A DNA stretch of 64,000 nucleotides from Ancylomarina euxina (GCF_003863355.1 NZ_QQWG01000007.1:141624-205623); one strand, 5' to 3'. Numbered from the stretch's first letter, positions 36,306 through 46,096 are shown. The notes: generated by a model from the sequence alone, not told the origin. Numbers and translations are program-made.

Positions 36306-37251
36306 CAGTAAATTCATTATATTAGGCAGAGAAATTAAAAAAGGGGAAAGTGCTATTCTCGAAATGGATGTTGCAAAACTCCATACGAGAAACAACTTAA
36401 GTATTCCTGTAATCATAGAGCGAGCTCCAATTGATGGGCCTGTTCTCCTGCTAATAGGTGGTGTACATGGTGATGAAATAAATGGGGTTGCTATTGTAAG
36501 GGATATTATACGACGAAAATATAATAAACCTAAAATGGGCACTGTAATATGCATCCCTGTATTTAATGTATTTGGCTATTTGAATCAACAGCGAGAATTC
36601 CCGGACGGTAGAGATTTAAACCGAGTTTTTCCAGGAACTGCAACGGGTTCATTAGCCAGTCAGTTTGCATATAAGTTCACTCAAGAAATAGCTCCTTTGG
36701 TTGACTATGTTTTGGACTTTCATACAGGCGGAGCAGGTCGTGAAAACTATCCCAATGTGAGATGTGATTTTAATAACGAAACAACATTGAATCTTGCAAA
36801 ATTATTTGGAGCAAAATTCATAATCGATTCCAATCATATTGCCAAATCCATAAGGGATTTAATTAATCGAATGGGTAAGACCATTTTATTGTTTGAAGGA
36901 GGAAAATCGCTTCAACTTGACAGAGAGGTGATTAACTGTGGTGTCAATGGAGCCCTAAACATCATGAAGCATTTAAACATGCAGGAAGGTGAACTTAAGA
37001 TTGATACAGATTATTTCTTATTGAAAAAGACCAAATGGTTACGCGCTCCTTACTCTGGAATGTTTGAATCTCTAGTAACAAATGGAAGCAATATTAAACA
37101 AAAAACAGTTATTGGTAGAATTTACGATCCTTATGGTGAATTTGATAAAAATATAATTGCTCCTTTTGATTGTTGTATCTATGGATTAAACACGGCTCCC
37201 ATTGTTTATAAAGGTGATGCTATTTTTCACGTAAACGTTGAAACAAAATAA
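36298..37251 (+). CDS. Succinylglutamate desuccinylase/aspartoacylase-family (M14) protein
   Basis: A 317-residue zinc enzyme of the AstE/AspA branch of the M14 carboxypeptidase fold. The zinc ligands are His and Glu in [11 protein letters not shown] and the third His in [15 protein letters not shown]. The C-terminal beta domain (about 230-315) is normal. These enzymes remove acyl groups or C-terminal residues, often from glutamate or aspartate. Since it overlaps rimK and shares its operon, it may reverse or process the modification made by that ligase. The true substrate is unknown. Confidence 0.87.
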   Translation: MSDSKFIILGREIKKGESAILEMDVAKLHTRNNLSIPVIIERAPIDGPVLLLIGGVHGDEINGVAIVRDIIRRKYNKPKMGTVICIPVFNVFGYLNQQREFPDGRDLNRVFPGTATGSLASQFAYKFTQEIAPLVDYVLDFHTGGAGRENYPNVRCDFNNETTLNLAKLFGAKFIIDSNHIAKSIRDLINRMGKTILLFEGGKSLQLDREVINCGVNGALNIMKHLNMQEGELKIDTDYFLLKKTKWLRAPYSGMFESLVTNGSNIKQKTVIGRIYDPYGEFDKNIIAPFDCCIYGLNTAPIVYKGDAIFHVNVETK

Positions 37252-37741
37252 ATTGAATTTCAAGCTAAATTTGAGATAGCAAACAGCCAGATCATTAGCC
37301 CGATTTTATGATCAAACATTATTGTTTGTGAACTGCACTGGTTCTCGATTAGTTTCGCTTGTATTAAGTTCCTTTAGTCTAAAAATAAAGACACTCTAAA
37401 ATCGTGCGTTAGCAAAAAGTAAGTATTATTAATCCAACACTGCCAGGATAAAAGAGACTTTACAAGAACGGATAACACTGATGAACAAAAAAGTAAAATC
37501 AATCAAGAAATAGCTGATGCAATTCAGCAAAGTAATAATCCTCGTGAGTTCATTCTTAGGAGGATTTTTTTAGGAATACTGCAAACTAACTGTAAAAAAT
37601 ACTAGACTCGTTTTCTTAGGTTTGTTTCATATCATAATAAGATACTACTCCCTCCTCTAATATAGTAGTGTAACAAAACCTTTTATAAAGATATTGGAGA
37701 AATAATATTGATATGATATTTACGTTAGTCAGAATTTAATA
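37252..37741. other. Intergenic region with a possible gene remnant
   Basis: 490 bp without an intact gene. From about 37445 to a stop at 37606 one frame is open and coding-like (it contains QKSKINQEIADAIQQSNN and REFILRRIF), but it has no suitable start. It looks like the C-terminal scrap of a lost gene that I cannot identify. The right part should hold the promoter of the lipoprotein gene. Confidence 0.35.
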
Positions 37742-38398
37742 ATGATAGATATGAAACAAATAAAAACAACCTTGCTTACCCTATTAGTAGCATTATTTAT
37801 AATCGCATGTAAGAACGAACAAGGAAAATCTAACACAGAAAAAAGAGGAATTGAGGAAACTTCAAGTGTAAAGAATTCTATTCAGGAAGGACAAAAGACT
37901 ATTTTTCAAAAAACATTGACATTACAAAACATATCTTTTGACATAAAAACTTATAGAGAAGGATCTATTAGTCAGCTTTCAATTCAACCCAAAGGCTTGG
38001 AAATAGATAATCGGAAAAATGTACATGAAATAGATGGAAAAGTTGTTAATGCCGAAATTGAAGATTTAAATTCAGATGGATTTCCTGAAATCTTGATTTA
38101 TACAGTGTCTGCAGGTAGCGGTAGTTATGGAAATGTGATTGGATATTCTGTAAATAGTGGAAAGTCCATAAATCAAATTTACTTCCCCGAACTATCCGAA
38201 ACTAAAGAAGCCAGTATTGGCTATATGGGGCACGATGAATTTGCTATTGTAGAGACTAGTTTAGTACGAAGATTTCCAATTTACAAGGATGAAAACACAA
38301 ATAACAATCCAACAGGAGGTACTCGCCAAATACAATACAAACTAAAAGATGGTGAAGCATCGAGATTATTTGTAATAGATAAAATCAGTGAGTATTAA
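37742..38398 (+). CDS. Putative PliI-type lysozyme inhibitor lipoprotein
   Basis: A 218-residue lipoprotein (lipobox Phe-Ile-Ile-Ala-Cys, mature N-terminus near residue 23). The ATG at 37751 is an equally good start. The C-terminal domain has the block VNAEIEDLNSDGFPEILIY, the loop SAGSGSYGNVIGYSVN and GHDEFAIVETSLVRRFPIY. The Ser-Gly-Ser-Tyr-Gly loop and this arrangement recall inhibitors of invertebrate-type lysozyme (PliI). Such proteins protect peptidoglycan against host enzymes. The assignment rests on memory of the family pattern, so I give moderate confidence. No operon partner is close. Confidence 0.6.
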   Translation: MIDMKQIKTTLLTLLVALFIIACKNEQGKSNTEKRGIEETSSVKNSIQEGQKTIFQKTLTLQNISFDIKTYREGSISQLSIQPKGLEIDNRKNVHEIDGKVVNAEIEDLNSDGFPEILIYTVSAGSGSYGNVIGYSVNSGKSINQIYFPELSETKEASIGYMGHDEFAIVETSLVRRFPIYKDENTNNNPTGGTRQIQYKLKDGEASRLFVIDKISEY

Positions 38399-38639
38399 TA
38401 AAAACTATGGCCAAAATGGGCTTATTTAACATAAGTGTATAGTGGGTTGTCGAAGGTTTTGTACTTATAGTAAGCAAGGGCAAGTCAAGTTTCTGATAAT
38501 CATAATCTTTAAATATCTAGCTTGTCTTTTTATAATATTTGTAACAGAAATCAACTAATGCGCTTCCAGACCATAGCGCCATCCCTTAGGCTAGGTAACC
38601 GAACAGAATTACAATAACAAAAGAGAAAAAAAAGATTCA

Positions 38640-39227
38640 ATGACAATTGAAATAAAAACACACGAAAGAAAGTTGTTCACAAATATTGACTACTCAGAAA
38701 AGACCTTAAGAGATAGAGAATTTTATAAATGTAAATTTGTGGCCTGTATTTTCGTAAGAAGTGATCTTATTGGTAACAGTTTTGAAGATTGTACTTTTGA
38801 AAATTGCGACTTTTCGATGACGAAAGTTCAAGGAGCCGGTTTTAGGAATGCGACCTTTAAAGAATGTAAGATTTTAGGTGTTGATTTTTCGGAGTGTAAC
38901 AAATTCATGTTCTCCTTCTCATTTTATAATTGTCATTTGGATTATTCTACCGTTTATGGCACAAGGTTGATGAAAACAAAATTTGATAAATGCTCTTTGA
39001 AGGAGACTGATTTTACTGAAGTCAATTTATCTGCTTCCATATTTTCGGACTGTGACTTAAGCAATGCCGTATTTTTAAATACCATACTGGAAAAGGTGGA
39101 TTTTAGAACTGCAAAAAACTATTCGATAGATGCTGAATCTAATAAATTAAAGAAAGCCAAATTCTCAGCATTCAATATTGAAGGTTTACTACATAAATAC
39201 CAATTAGATATCGATTATAGCTCTTAA
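38640..39227 (+). CDS. Pentapeptide-repeat protein (Qnr-like)
   Basis: A 195-residue protein built almost entirely of five-residue repeats A(D/N)LXX or similar, seen as CTFENCDF, GAGFRNATFKECKI and CSLKETDFTEVNLSAS. Such repeats form a right-handed quadrilateral beta helix. Qnr and MfpA of this class mimic DNA and protect gyrase from fluoroquinolones; the size and the interrupted repeat pattern are close to Qnr (about 218 residues). Without a search I cannot say that it is a true Qnr. It is a single gene between unrelated neighbours. Confidence 0.82.
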   Translation: MTIEIKTHERKLFTNIDYSEKTLRDREFYKCKFVACIFVRSDLIGNSFEDCTFENCDFSMTKVQGAGFRNATFKECKILGVDFSECNKFMFSFSFYNCHLDYSTVYGTRLMKTKFDKCSLKETDFTEVNLSASIFSDCDLSNAVFLNTILEKVDFRTAKNYSIDAESNKLKKAKFSAFNIEGLLHKYQLDIDYSS

Positions 39228-39300
39228 ACTTTATTTCATCTAAAACTTAAATCACCCACGCTGGTGCGCGATTGTATTGCGTTCCTTTATTTATCATACA

Positions 39301-39321
39301 CCACACGATATAATCGTGTGG
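39301..39321. repeat. Short hairpin
   Basis: CCACACGAT and ATCGTGTGG form a perfect 9-bp stem with a 3-nt loop in the gap between the pentapeptide gene and the hydrolase gene. It is not followed by a T run, so it is no ordinary terminator. It may be a relic of a repeat element. Confidence 0.4.
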
Positions 39322-39484
39322 CAGCAAAGAGTCGTGATTTCAAGCCAAAAGTTAAATCAATTAAGAAGAATCTAATTCAAATCTGCTTACCAAAAAAACT
39401 CGTAAATTCACACTTATATGCTTTTTTGTTATTAAATTGGTTAGATGGAAAGTATCTCTATAAAAATCACAAACCTAAAGTCGT

Positions 39485-40522
39485 ATGGCCAAGAAAAAAA
39501 TAAAACGAATTCTCAGAATAGTATTTATTATGGCAAGTATATCCTCCCTGTTCTTTGTACCATGGCTTTTGGTAAAGGCGTGGATGCTTCCACTACCAAA
39601 TACGGTTCAAGAACAGCTAGATGAGGCCATTGGTCATGGATTTGACGGAATGATTGTTTATGTAGACCAAGCAGGTAAACCACCTCAGTATTTTGCTTCC
39701 GGCTGGCACGATCGAGAATCAAAGATACCTGCCAAACCTCAAGCCCTATTTAAGATTGCCAGCATCAGCAAGCTATATGATGCTGTGGCTGTCACCAAAT
39801 TAGTAAGTGATGAACGTCTTTCTTTGGATAAAACAATCGCCGATTATTTACCGGAGCTTCAAGGAAGAATTGAAAACGCTGATAAAATTACCCTGAGATT
39901 GATGATACAGCATAGAAGTGGCATTCCCAATTTTACGGACGCTCCGAATTTTTGGGCAGCTCCAACAGAGACCTATAAAGAAAGTCTTGCATTGATTCTG
40001 GATAAGCCAGCCAACTTTGATCCTGGTAAAGATTATGAATACTGTAATACGAATTACCTCTTGATCAACAGGATAATGGATAATGAACTAGCTTATGGGA
40101 ACTTTAAATTCATTCGGGAAGAAATTCTAATGCCGCTAAATCTTAACAACACCTTCGGTTCGCTAAGTGAAGTGAATATAGACGATGTGATGAGTGGCTA
40201 TCATGTAGGACATCCCTTTGATTTAAAGACTGACGAACATGGTATGTTGGCTACAGCAGAAGACGTGGGGACTTTCCTAAGGGCATTGAACGATGGCTCA
40301 TTGTTTGAACCAAGAGAACAGGAAATTTATGCTTCCATATATAAGTATGAACATGCAGGTTGGGTTCCGGGATACCAAAGTTTTGCAAAATATCACAAAG
40401 ACCTTGATGCTGTTATTATTGAGTTCTACAGTACAACTGATCCTAAACTGTACAATTGGAACTTATCAGAAATCATCAATAATAGAATTGTTAAAATACT
40501 GAAAAGGCAAAAAAGCTCATAA
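39485..40522 (+). CDS. Beta-lactamase-fold serine hydrolase
   Basis: A 345-residue serine hydrolase of the class C beta-lactamase/penicillin-binding protein fold. An N-terminal hydrophobic segment (FIMASISSLFFVPWLLVKAW) is a signal anchor. The SxxK motif is in FKIASISKLYDA, the YxN motif in YEYCNTNYLL, and the third motif appears as His-Ala-Gly in EHAGWVPGYQ. Family members include D-aminopeptidases, esterases and lactamases, so the substrate is open. Resistance to beta-lactams is not implied. Confidence 0.82.
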   Translation: MAKKKIKRILRIVFIMASISSLFFVPWLLVKAWMLPLPNTVQEQLDEAIGHGFDGMIVYVDQAGKPPQYFASGWHDRESKIPAKPQALFKIASISKLYDAVAVTKLVSDERLSLDKTIADYLPELQGRIENADKITLRLMIQHRSGIPNFTDAPNFWAAPTETYKESLALILDKPANFDPGKDYEYCNTNYLLINRIMDNELAYGNFKFIREEILMPLNLNNTFGSLSEVNIDDVMSGYHVGHPFDLKTDEHGMLATAEDVGTFLRALNDGSLFEPREQEIYASIYKYEHAGWVPGYQSFAKYHKDLDAVIIEFYSTTDPKLYNWNLSEIINNRIVKILKRQKSS

Positions 40523-40641
40523 CAATGAATAAAAGGCATTAAAACGTCCTCTATACTAACTCTTAAAACTCAAAATAAAAGGGCTGACTCCTCTGTTGAA
40601 TTAGCCTTTTTCTTTATAGATGTAGCCAAAGCTGGTGAAAC

Positions 40642-40675
40642 AAAAAAGGTGGAATCAATTAAGAATCCACCTTTT
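40642..40675 (-). terminator. Rho-independent terminator of the galactose operon
   Basis: Read on the minus strand, AAAAGGTGGA pairs with TCCACCTTTT and is followed by T residues. It ends the galK-galT-symporter transcript. A weaker AAAAGGG...GCCTTTTT hairpin at about 40577-40611 serves the convergent hydrolase gene. Confidence 0.8.
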
Positions 40676-40774
40676 CCTATATCTAAATTGAATAAGCTCA
40701 AATGTAATAAGCACTCAAAACCAGCCAAACCATTTAATCCTCTTTACACTGAATACTTATCCAATTCTAAATTT

Positions 40775-42436
40775 CTACCAGAACAAAGTATATAGAGCAA
40801 CCAAAACGATGATAATCGCATAGGATACAATATTAAATGTTTTACCTGTTCTGAATGTCTCTCTGCTTATTTCAATTCCTTTAGAATCATCAGCACCTTT
40901 ACTCTGCATGTAACTCACAAGCGCTATTATTGCCATTGAAATAAGACAGGTTATTCCCATTTGATCAAGAAAAGGAAATGATGGAAACAGACCTTCTAAA
41001 GCCGAACCTTCAACCCAACCTTTAGGTCCAATCTTTAAAAACATAGCGATTGGAATAGAAGACAGAATACCGACAATAGCCGCTCTATTAGTCGCTTTTT
41101 TCCAGAATAGACCTAACAAGAAAACGGCAAGTATTCCTGGACTCACAACACCTGAATACTCCTGAATAAACTGAAAAGCCTGATCTAAGCCTGCAAGTTG
41201 TGGTGCTATACAACAAGCAATAACCAAAGCTCCTGCTGCTGACAAACGCCCCACATTCACGGTTCTTTTATCAGAAGCTTTAGGATTGAAATAAGGCTTG
41301 TAAATATCCATTGTGAAAATAGTTGAGGTTGAATTCAACATAGATGCCAGAGAAGAAACAATAGCCGCTGCTAAGGCTGCAAAAGCCACACCTTTTAAAC
41401 CACTAGGTAAGAACTGTAACAACCAGGGATAAGCTTTATCAGCAGCTTCCAATGTTGGCATATTATTTTGAGCGGCATCACCCAGGCGAGCCATAATCGT
41501 TGGATCATTCACCATCACATAAGCTGCTATACCAGGAATAACCACAATAAGTGGAATAATCAACTTTAAAATACCCGCAAACACGATTCCTCTTTGAGAT
41601 TCCTTCAATGATTTTGCAGCAAGCGTTCTTTGAATGATATACTGGTTGAATCCCCAATAATAAAGATTTGCAACCCACATACCACCAATCAATACACCGA
41701 TACCCGGAAGATTCACATATTGGGTATGCGCCTCATCCAAAATCATATGAAAACTATCGGGTGCAGCTTCGTATATATGTTGAAAACCAGCCCAAACACC
41801 TTCGCCTCCTGAAACGTGATTCAATGCCAAATAAGTGGTTACCAATCCCCCTAAAGTTAGGAAGACAACCTGAACAACATCGGTCCAGGCCACCGCAGAT
41901 AAGCCCCCATAAAGAGAATAAGATGCTGCAAAAAGGGCTAAGCCAAAGATTCCATATATCATAGGAATCCCCATGATGGTTTCCATAGCCAAGGCGCCCA
42001 AATAAAGTACCGATGTTAGATTTACAAACACATAGAGTGCAATCCAGAAAACAGCTAAAATGGTTTTCAGATTGGTTGAGTAACGCTGCTCAACAAATTG
42101 AGGAATGGTATACAAGCCTTTTTCAATGAAAATGGGAAGGAAAAATTTACCCACAATGATCAGAGTAATCGCAGCCATCCACTCATAGGAGGCAATGGCT
42201 AAACCAATAGCAAAACCAGATCCTGACATGCCAATAAATTGTTCTGCCGAAATATTAGCCGCAATTAAAGAGGCACCAATGGCCCACCAGGGTAATGATT
42301 TACTGGCTAAAAAATAATCATCAGCATTTTTCTGATGCCCTTCTTTATCGCGGGATACCCACAGACCTACGCCAATAATAACAATTCCATAAATAATGAA
42401 AATCGCGTAATCCAGAAATGAAAATGTATTCTCCAT
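40775..42436 (-). CDS. Sodium/sugar symporter (SSS family)
   Basis: A 553-residue protein with about 14 transmembrane helices, of the sodium:solute symporter family. Features include DYFLASKSLPWWAIGASLIA (first conserved block), ANISAEQFIGMSGSGF and GFNQYIIQRTLAAKS. The similarity is to the SGLT type that imports glucose or galactose with Na+. It is the third gene of the operon after galK and galT, so galactose is the likely cargo. A terminator at 40642-40675 closes the operon. Confidence 0.9.
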   Translation of the reverse strand: MENTFSFLDYAIFIIYGIVIIGVGLWVSRDKEGHQKNADDYFLASKSLPWWAIGASLIAANISAEQFIGMSGSGFAIGLAIASYEWMAAITLIIVGKFFLPIFIEKGLYTIPQFVEQRYSTNLKTILAVFWIALYVFVNLTSVLYLGALAMETIMGIPMIYGIFGLALFAASYSLYGGLSAVAWTDVVQVVFLTLGGLVTTYLALNHVSGGEGVWAGFQHIYEAAPDSFHMILDEAHTQYVNLPGIGVLIGGMWVANLYYWGFNQYIIQRTLAAKSLKESQRGIVFAGILKLIIPLIVVIPGIAAYVMVNDPTIMARLGDAAQNNMPTLEAADKAYPWLLQFLPSGLKGVAFAALAAAIVSSLASMLNSTSTIFTMDIYKPYFNPKASDKRTVNVGRLSAAGALVIACCIAPQLAGLDQAFQFIQEYSGVVSPGILAVFLLGLFWKKATNRAAIVGILSSIPIAMFLKIGPKGWVEGSALEGLFPSFPFLDQMGITCLISMAIIALVSYMQSKGADDSKGIEISRETFRTGKTFNIVSYAIIIVLVALYTLFW

Positions 42437-42532
42437 ACTCTTATATTTTGAACTTTAATTTAAATATCAATTCAATACTTGATTTAAACTCAGCCATAAA
42501 TTTAACATTTACGACAAATATTAAATAGTTTA

Positions 42533-43576
42533 TTAGCCTTTATAATGTTCCTTAGGCAACATTCTTAATCGTTCCGCACTGGTTTCAGGTGTGATATCTC
42601 GTTGAGGGTTGCCTAACATTTCATAACCTACCATAAACTTCTTAACCGTTGCTGATCTCAACAATGGTGGATAAAAATGCATATGCAAGTGCCATTCCGG
42701 GTGCTCTTCGCCATCGGTAGGTGCTTGGTGAATACCTGCAGAATAAGGGAAAGACACTTCAAATAGATTGTCGTATCGAATGGTCAAATCGCGATAAATG
42801 GCAGCCAGAGCTGTTTTTTCATCTTCACTCATTTGACCCAAATGCTGAATGGCTCTTTGGGAAATAATCATGCATTCAAAAGGCCAAGTTGCCCAATAGG
42901 GAACCAAAGCAACAAAATGATCATTCTCTATCAATATTCGATCTTCCTTATCCAATTCTTTCACCAGATAATCTGCGAGCAATGTTTTTCCATGCTTGTC
43001 GAAATAAGCTTTAAACCTAAGCGATTCTTTTGCTGGCTCGTCAGGTACTGAAGATTGCGCCCAAATTTGACCGTGAGGATGTGGATTACTACAACCCATC
43101 ACTGAGCCTTTATTCTCAAATATCTGAACGTAATTGATTTCTGATCGACTTCCCAAATCAAGGTATTGTTCCTGCCACAAGTCCACGACTTTTTTTACTG
43201 CAACAACGTCCATTTGTGGGATGGTTAAATCGTGACGTGGCGAAAAACAAATCACACGGCAAATACCTTGTTCACTTTCTGCACGAAACAAATCGTCTTC
43301 ATTCACACCTCCTTTGAGTGCATCTAAGTTTAAGGCAGCAAAATCGTTGGTAAACACATAGGTTCCATCATAAGAGGGATTCTTCTCGCCTCCTATTCGA
43401 TCGTTGCCCGGACACAGGTAACATTCAGGATCGTGCTCAGGACGTTTTTCTTCCGCAACTTTCTCAAGCTGTCCTTGCCAGGGTCTCTTGGCACGATGAG
43501 GTGACACTAAAACCCACTCCCCTGTTAAAGGATTATATCTTCGGTGAGGATGATCCTCCATATTAAATTCTGACAT
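42533..43576 (-). CDS. galT: Galactose-1-phosphate uridylyltransferase
   Basis: A 347-residue Leloir-pathway enzyme that swaps UMP between UDP-glucose and galactose-1-phosphate. The histidine-triad-type active site is in [15 protein letters not shown], with the catalytic His between the Pro and Gly. Zinc ligands are visible in [10 protein letters not shown], and the C-terminal half has [11 protein letters not shown]. The N-terminal [20 protein letters not shown] is typical. It lies between galK and the symporter gene in one operon. Confidence 0.96.
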   Translation of the reverse strand: MSEFNMEDHPHRRYNPLTGEWVLVSPHRAKRPWQGQLEKVAEEKRPEHDPECYLCPGNDRIGGEKNPSYDGTYVFTNDFAALNLDALKGGVNEDDLFRAESEQGICRVICFSPRHDLTIPQMDVVAVKKVVDLWQEQYLDLGSRSEINYVQIFENKGSVMGCSNPHPHGQIWAQSSVPDEPAKESLRFKAYFDKHGKTLLADYLVKELDKEDRILIENDHFVALVPYWATWPFECMIISQRAIQHLGQMSEDEKTALAAIYRDLTIRYDNLFEVSFPYSAGIHQAPTDGEEHPEWHLHMHFYPPLLRSATVKKFMVGYEMLGNPQRDITPETSAERLRMLPKEHYKG

Positions 43577-43705
43577 ATTATTGCTTCTCTTTTTTCGCTT
43601 ATAGGTAATCGGTTGTTGGTTGTCGATTACGGTTGTGGTTTTCGATAACTAATAACTGATATTTTCTTCATCACATCATCGCATCAACATATTACCTTAA
43701 CAACT

Positions 43706-44860
43706 TTATTCAAGCCTTCTTGCACCATCTCCAATTTCAGCCACATAGAAATCGGGCTCCAGGCCTACTCTTTTCTTATAATTTTCACCAACCGTTTTAA
43801 TAAAGGTTTCAACTGCCTCATCTTTAACAAGACTTACGGTGCAACCTCCAAATCCAGCTCCGGTCATTCTTGATCCCAAAACACCATCAATCTTTCGAGC
43901 TTCTTCAACCATGGTATCCAATTCGAGGCCTGTCACTTCATAATCGTCACGAAGTGAATCATGAGAAGCATTCATCAAAAGACCAAAGGTTTCAAGTTGC
44001 CCCTGTTTTAATGCATCAATCGCCTTAAATACACGTTGATTTTCTGTAACAACATGCTTTGCTCTGCGTCTTACGACCTCATTGCTTAATAAAGATTCGA
44101 GATTCCTGAACGCCTTGTTATTGAGTTCACACAAGAAATCAATTTTCTGTTTTCTACTAATTAATTCAACAGCAAGCTCACATTCAGCTCGCCTTTCATT
44201 ATACTTTGAGTCGGCCAGTCCCCTTTGCTTATTAGTATTTCCAATCACAAGCTTATAACCATCCATTTTAAGCGGTACAACATCAAACTCCAGCGTATCA
44301 CAATTCAGGGCTAGAACATGATTTTTAACGCCCATACCAATGGCAAACTGATCCATGATACCACAATTGACACCCACAAAATCATTTTCAGCTTTTTGTG
44401 ACATCTTCACGAGTTCAATTTGTTCTAAAGCCGCTGCTGCCAATTCATTAAAGGCAACCGACATCACCAACTCAACTGAGGCAGATGATGACAAGCCCGC
44501 ACCATTGGGAATATTACCAGAAAACAAGAGTTCCATACCTTTGGACTTAAAGCCTCTCTTCTGAAACTGATCCAAAACACCCATCGGGTACTTCACCCAT
44601 TCCTTATTTCCTCTTTTAATCTGATCAGTGGTAATTCTAGTCTTATATTCGAAATTCTCGCTGGCAAAGAAAATGGAATCATCTTCCCTTTCCCTTAAAA
44701 TCAGATAAGTGCCATGAGTCAATGCGCAAGGAAAAACCCATCCCCCATTATAATCGACATGCTCACCGATTAGATTCACCCGCCCTGGGGCGAAATATAT
44801 TTTACAATCTCCTTCTCCGTAGAGATCAAAGAACTGTTCTTTCAACTTTTGCATATTCAT
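43706..44860 (-). CDS. galK: Galactokinase
   Basis: A 384-residue GHMP-family kinase that phosphorylates galactose at C1. The signature PGRVNLIGEHVDYNGG binds sugar, the ATP loop is GAGLSSSASVELV and the C-terminal motif is GSRMTGAGFGGC. The length is standard. It is the first gene of the operon galK-galT-symporter. Two tandem copies of a 10-bp sequence that also occurs in the regulator-galM promoter lie just upstream of its start, so it should be under control of the GntR-type regulator. Confidence 0.96.
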   Translation of the reverse strand: MNMQKLKEQFFDLYGEGDCKIYFAPGRVNLIGEHVDYNGGWVFPCALTHGTYLILREREDDSIFFASENFEYKTRITTDQIKRGNKEWVKYPMGVLDQFQKRGFKSKGMELLFSGNIPNGAGLSSSASVELVMSVAFNELAAAALEQIELVKMSQKAENDFVGVNCGIMDQFAIGMGVKNHVLALNCDTLEFDVVPLKMDGYKLVIGNTNKQRGLADSKYNERRAECELAVELISRKQKIDFLCELNNKAFRNLESLLSNEVVRRRAKHVVTENQRVFKAIDALKQGQLETFGLLMNASHDSLRDDYEVTGLELDTMVEEARKIDGVLGSRMTGAGFGGCTVSLVKDEAVETFIKTVGENYKKRVGLEPDFYVAEIGDGARRLE

Positions 44861-44870
44861 AATTAATCAA

Positions 44871-44890
44871 ACTGGTTGGTACTGGTCGGT
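44871..44890. promoter_or_regulatory. Tandem operator-like repeat upstream of galK
   Basis: ACTGGTTGGTACTGGTCGGT consists of two direct copies of a 10-bp sequence differing at one base. It lies 11-30 bp before the galK start on the minus strand. The half site ACTGGT also occurs in the palindrome at 46081-46096. Confidence 0.65.
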
Positions 44891-44940
44891 AAATATACAG
44901 ATACTTTTCACCTTTCCAAAACTATTACTTTAAGCTCTAA

Positions 44941-44973
44941 CAAAAAAAGGCGAATCAAATGATTCGCCTTTTC
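44941..44973 (-). terminator. Rho-independent terminator of the regulator gene
   Basis: AAAAGGCGAATC pairs with GATTCGCCTTTT around a 4-nt loop; on the minus strand a T run follows. It lies between the end of the GntR-type regulator and galK, so the two genes are separate transcripts. Confidence 0.88.
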
Positions 44974-44988
44974 AAAACTTTAAGAAAA

Positions 44989-46002
44989 TTATAATGATTT
45001 TCTCCTTATCAAATGAGATTTGTTTTCTATCTGATTATCTTCTTTGTTCAGTACCATACTTGCCAAAAGCTCCCCCATCAATTCAAAGTCTGTTGATATG
45101 GTTGAAATACCATCAGCCACAACTTCCTTTAAGGGGGTATCATTGTAAGAAATGATTCCTAAATCTACTCCCAGCTCAAGATTTTCAGACTTCGCCGTTT
45201 TCACCAGAGAAACCAGATCCTTATCGGATGGCACAATATACACCTCACCCTTTTGAATTTGATGATGCTTAAGACTCGAAATCACTTCAGACTCCCATTG
45301 ATCCTTGTGATTATCGCAGAATTTATTAAAACCTTTCATCTGCCCTAATGGCTCTTTCCCTCCTGGGAAAACCAAAAATAGCTTATGATATTTCTTTAGA
45401 TTATCAATTCCTGAATTTAAAGCAGAAATCATATCCTTTTCAAAATTCTGATAAACCGAGGGGTAATGCTTCACAAGAGTAACATTGGTTTGGTCTAAAA
45501 TATAAACCTTATCCTGTGGCAATTGCTTTAGAACAGAATACGCATCGTTAAACTTTGCAGGCATAATTACATAAGAAGTATAAGCCCCATTACTCGCTTC
45601 TATTAAATCTTTAAAGACCTGTCGATTAAAGTGATGAAAATAGATATCAACAACAGCCTGTCCTCTCAAACTCTCAAGGAATGAATTATAAAGCACTTCC
45701 TTAAAAGCATTTAATTCATCAAAAAGTAAGAATATTTTATGCTTAAACTGGGTAACCGTACTCTCTACATAATACCCCTTACCAGGAACAGATGAGATGA
45801 CACCACGAGCTTTTAATTCATTAAAAGCAACCAAAACAGTATCTCTCGATAGAGAAAATTCCCTACAAATGGCATTGATTGAAGGTAAACGATCTCCTTT
45901 ATGAATCAAATCAGCTTCAATAGCTTCCAGTAAGGAATTAATCAATTGTTTATATTTGGGAATTCCGGAATCGGTAGATATCTTAAAGATTTGATTCAAC
46001 AT
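44989..46002 (-). CDS. GntR-family regulator with sugar-binding domain
   Basis: A 337-residue repressor or activator. The N-terminal winged helix (about 10-80) shows IPKYKQLINSLLEAIEADLI then RLPSINAICREFSLSRDTVL, typical of the GntR type. The rest is a LacI-type periplasmic-binding fold that should bind a sugar effector, as in the AraR branch and many Bacteroidota regulators. The gene is divergent from galM and followed by galK on the same strand. The likely regulon is galK-galT-symporter, galM and itself, with galactose or a derivative as effector; this is inferred from position and shared sites. Confidence 0.88.
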   Translation of the reverse strand: MLNQIFKISTDSGIPKYKQLINSLLEAIEADLIHKGDRLPSINAICREFSLSRDTVLVAFNELKARGVISSVPGKGYYVESTVTQFKHKIFLLFDELNAFKEVLYNSFLESLRGQAVVDIYFHHFNRQVFKDLIEASNGAYTSYVIMPAKFNDAYSVLKQLPQDKVYILDQTNVTLVKHYPSVYQNFEKDMISALNSGIDNLKKYHKLFLVFPGGKEPLGQMKGFNKFCDNHKDQWESEVISSLKHHQIQKGEVYIVPSDKDLVSLVKTAKSENLELGVDLGIISYNDTPLKEVVADGISTISTDFELMGELLASMVLNKEDNQIENKSHLIRRKSL

Positions 46003-46080
46003 ATTGACAGTTTAAATTCTCAGGGGTGAGATTGTATTCTTAGAGTAATTATTTGATAATACAAAGATACATTTTTAACT

Positions 46081-46096
46081 ACAGGTAGCTACCAGT
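46081..46096. promoter_or_regulatory. Palindromic operator between regulator and galM
   Basis: ACAGGTAGCTACCAGT is a 16-bp palindrome with one mismatched pair. It contains the half site ACCAGT/ACTGGT found twice before galK and sits 79 bp upstream of the regulator start and about 135 bp before galM. Confidence 0.65.

Noticed and set aside
39264..39503. 79-codon frame before the serine hydrolase
   Set aside because: It overlaps the start of the hydrolase and includes a short hairpin region; no domain seen.
39485..40522. Antibiotic-resistance beta-lactamase
   Set aside because: Only the general serine-hydrolase motifs are visible; the fold includes many peptidases and esterases, so a resistance role is not supported.
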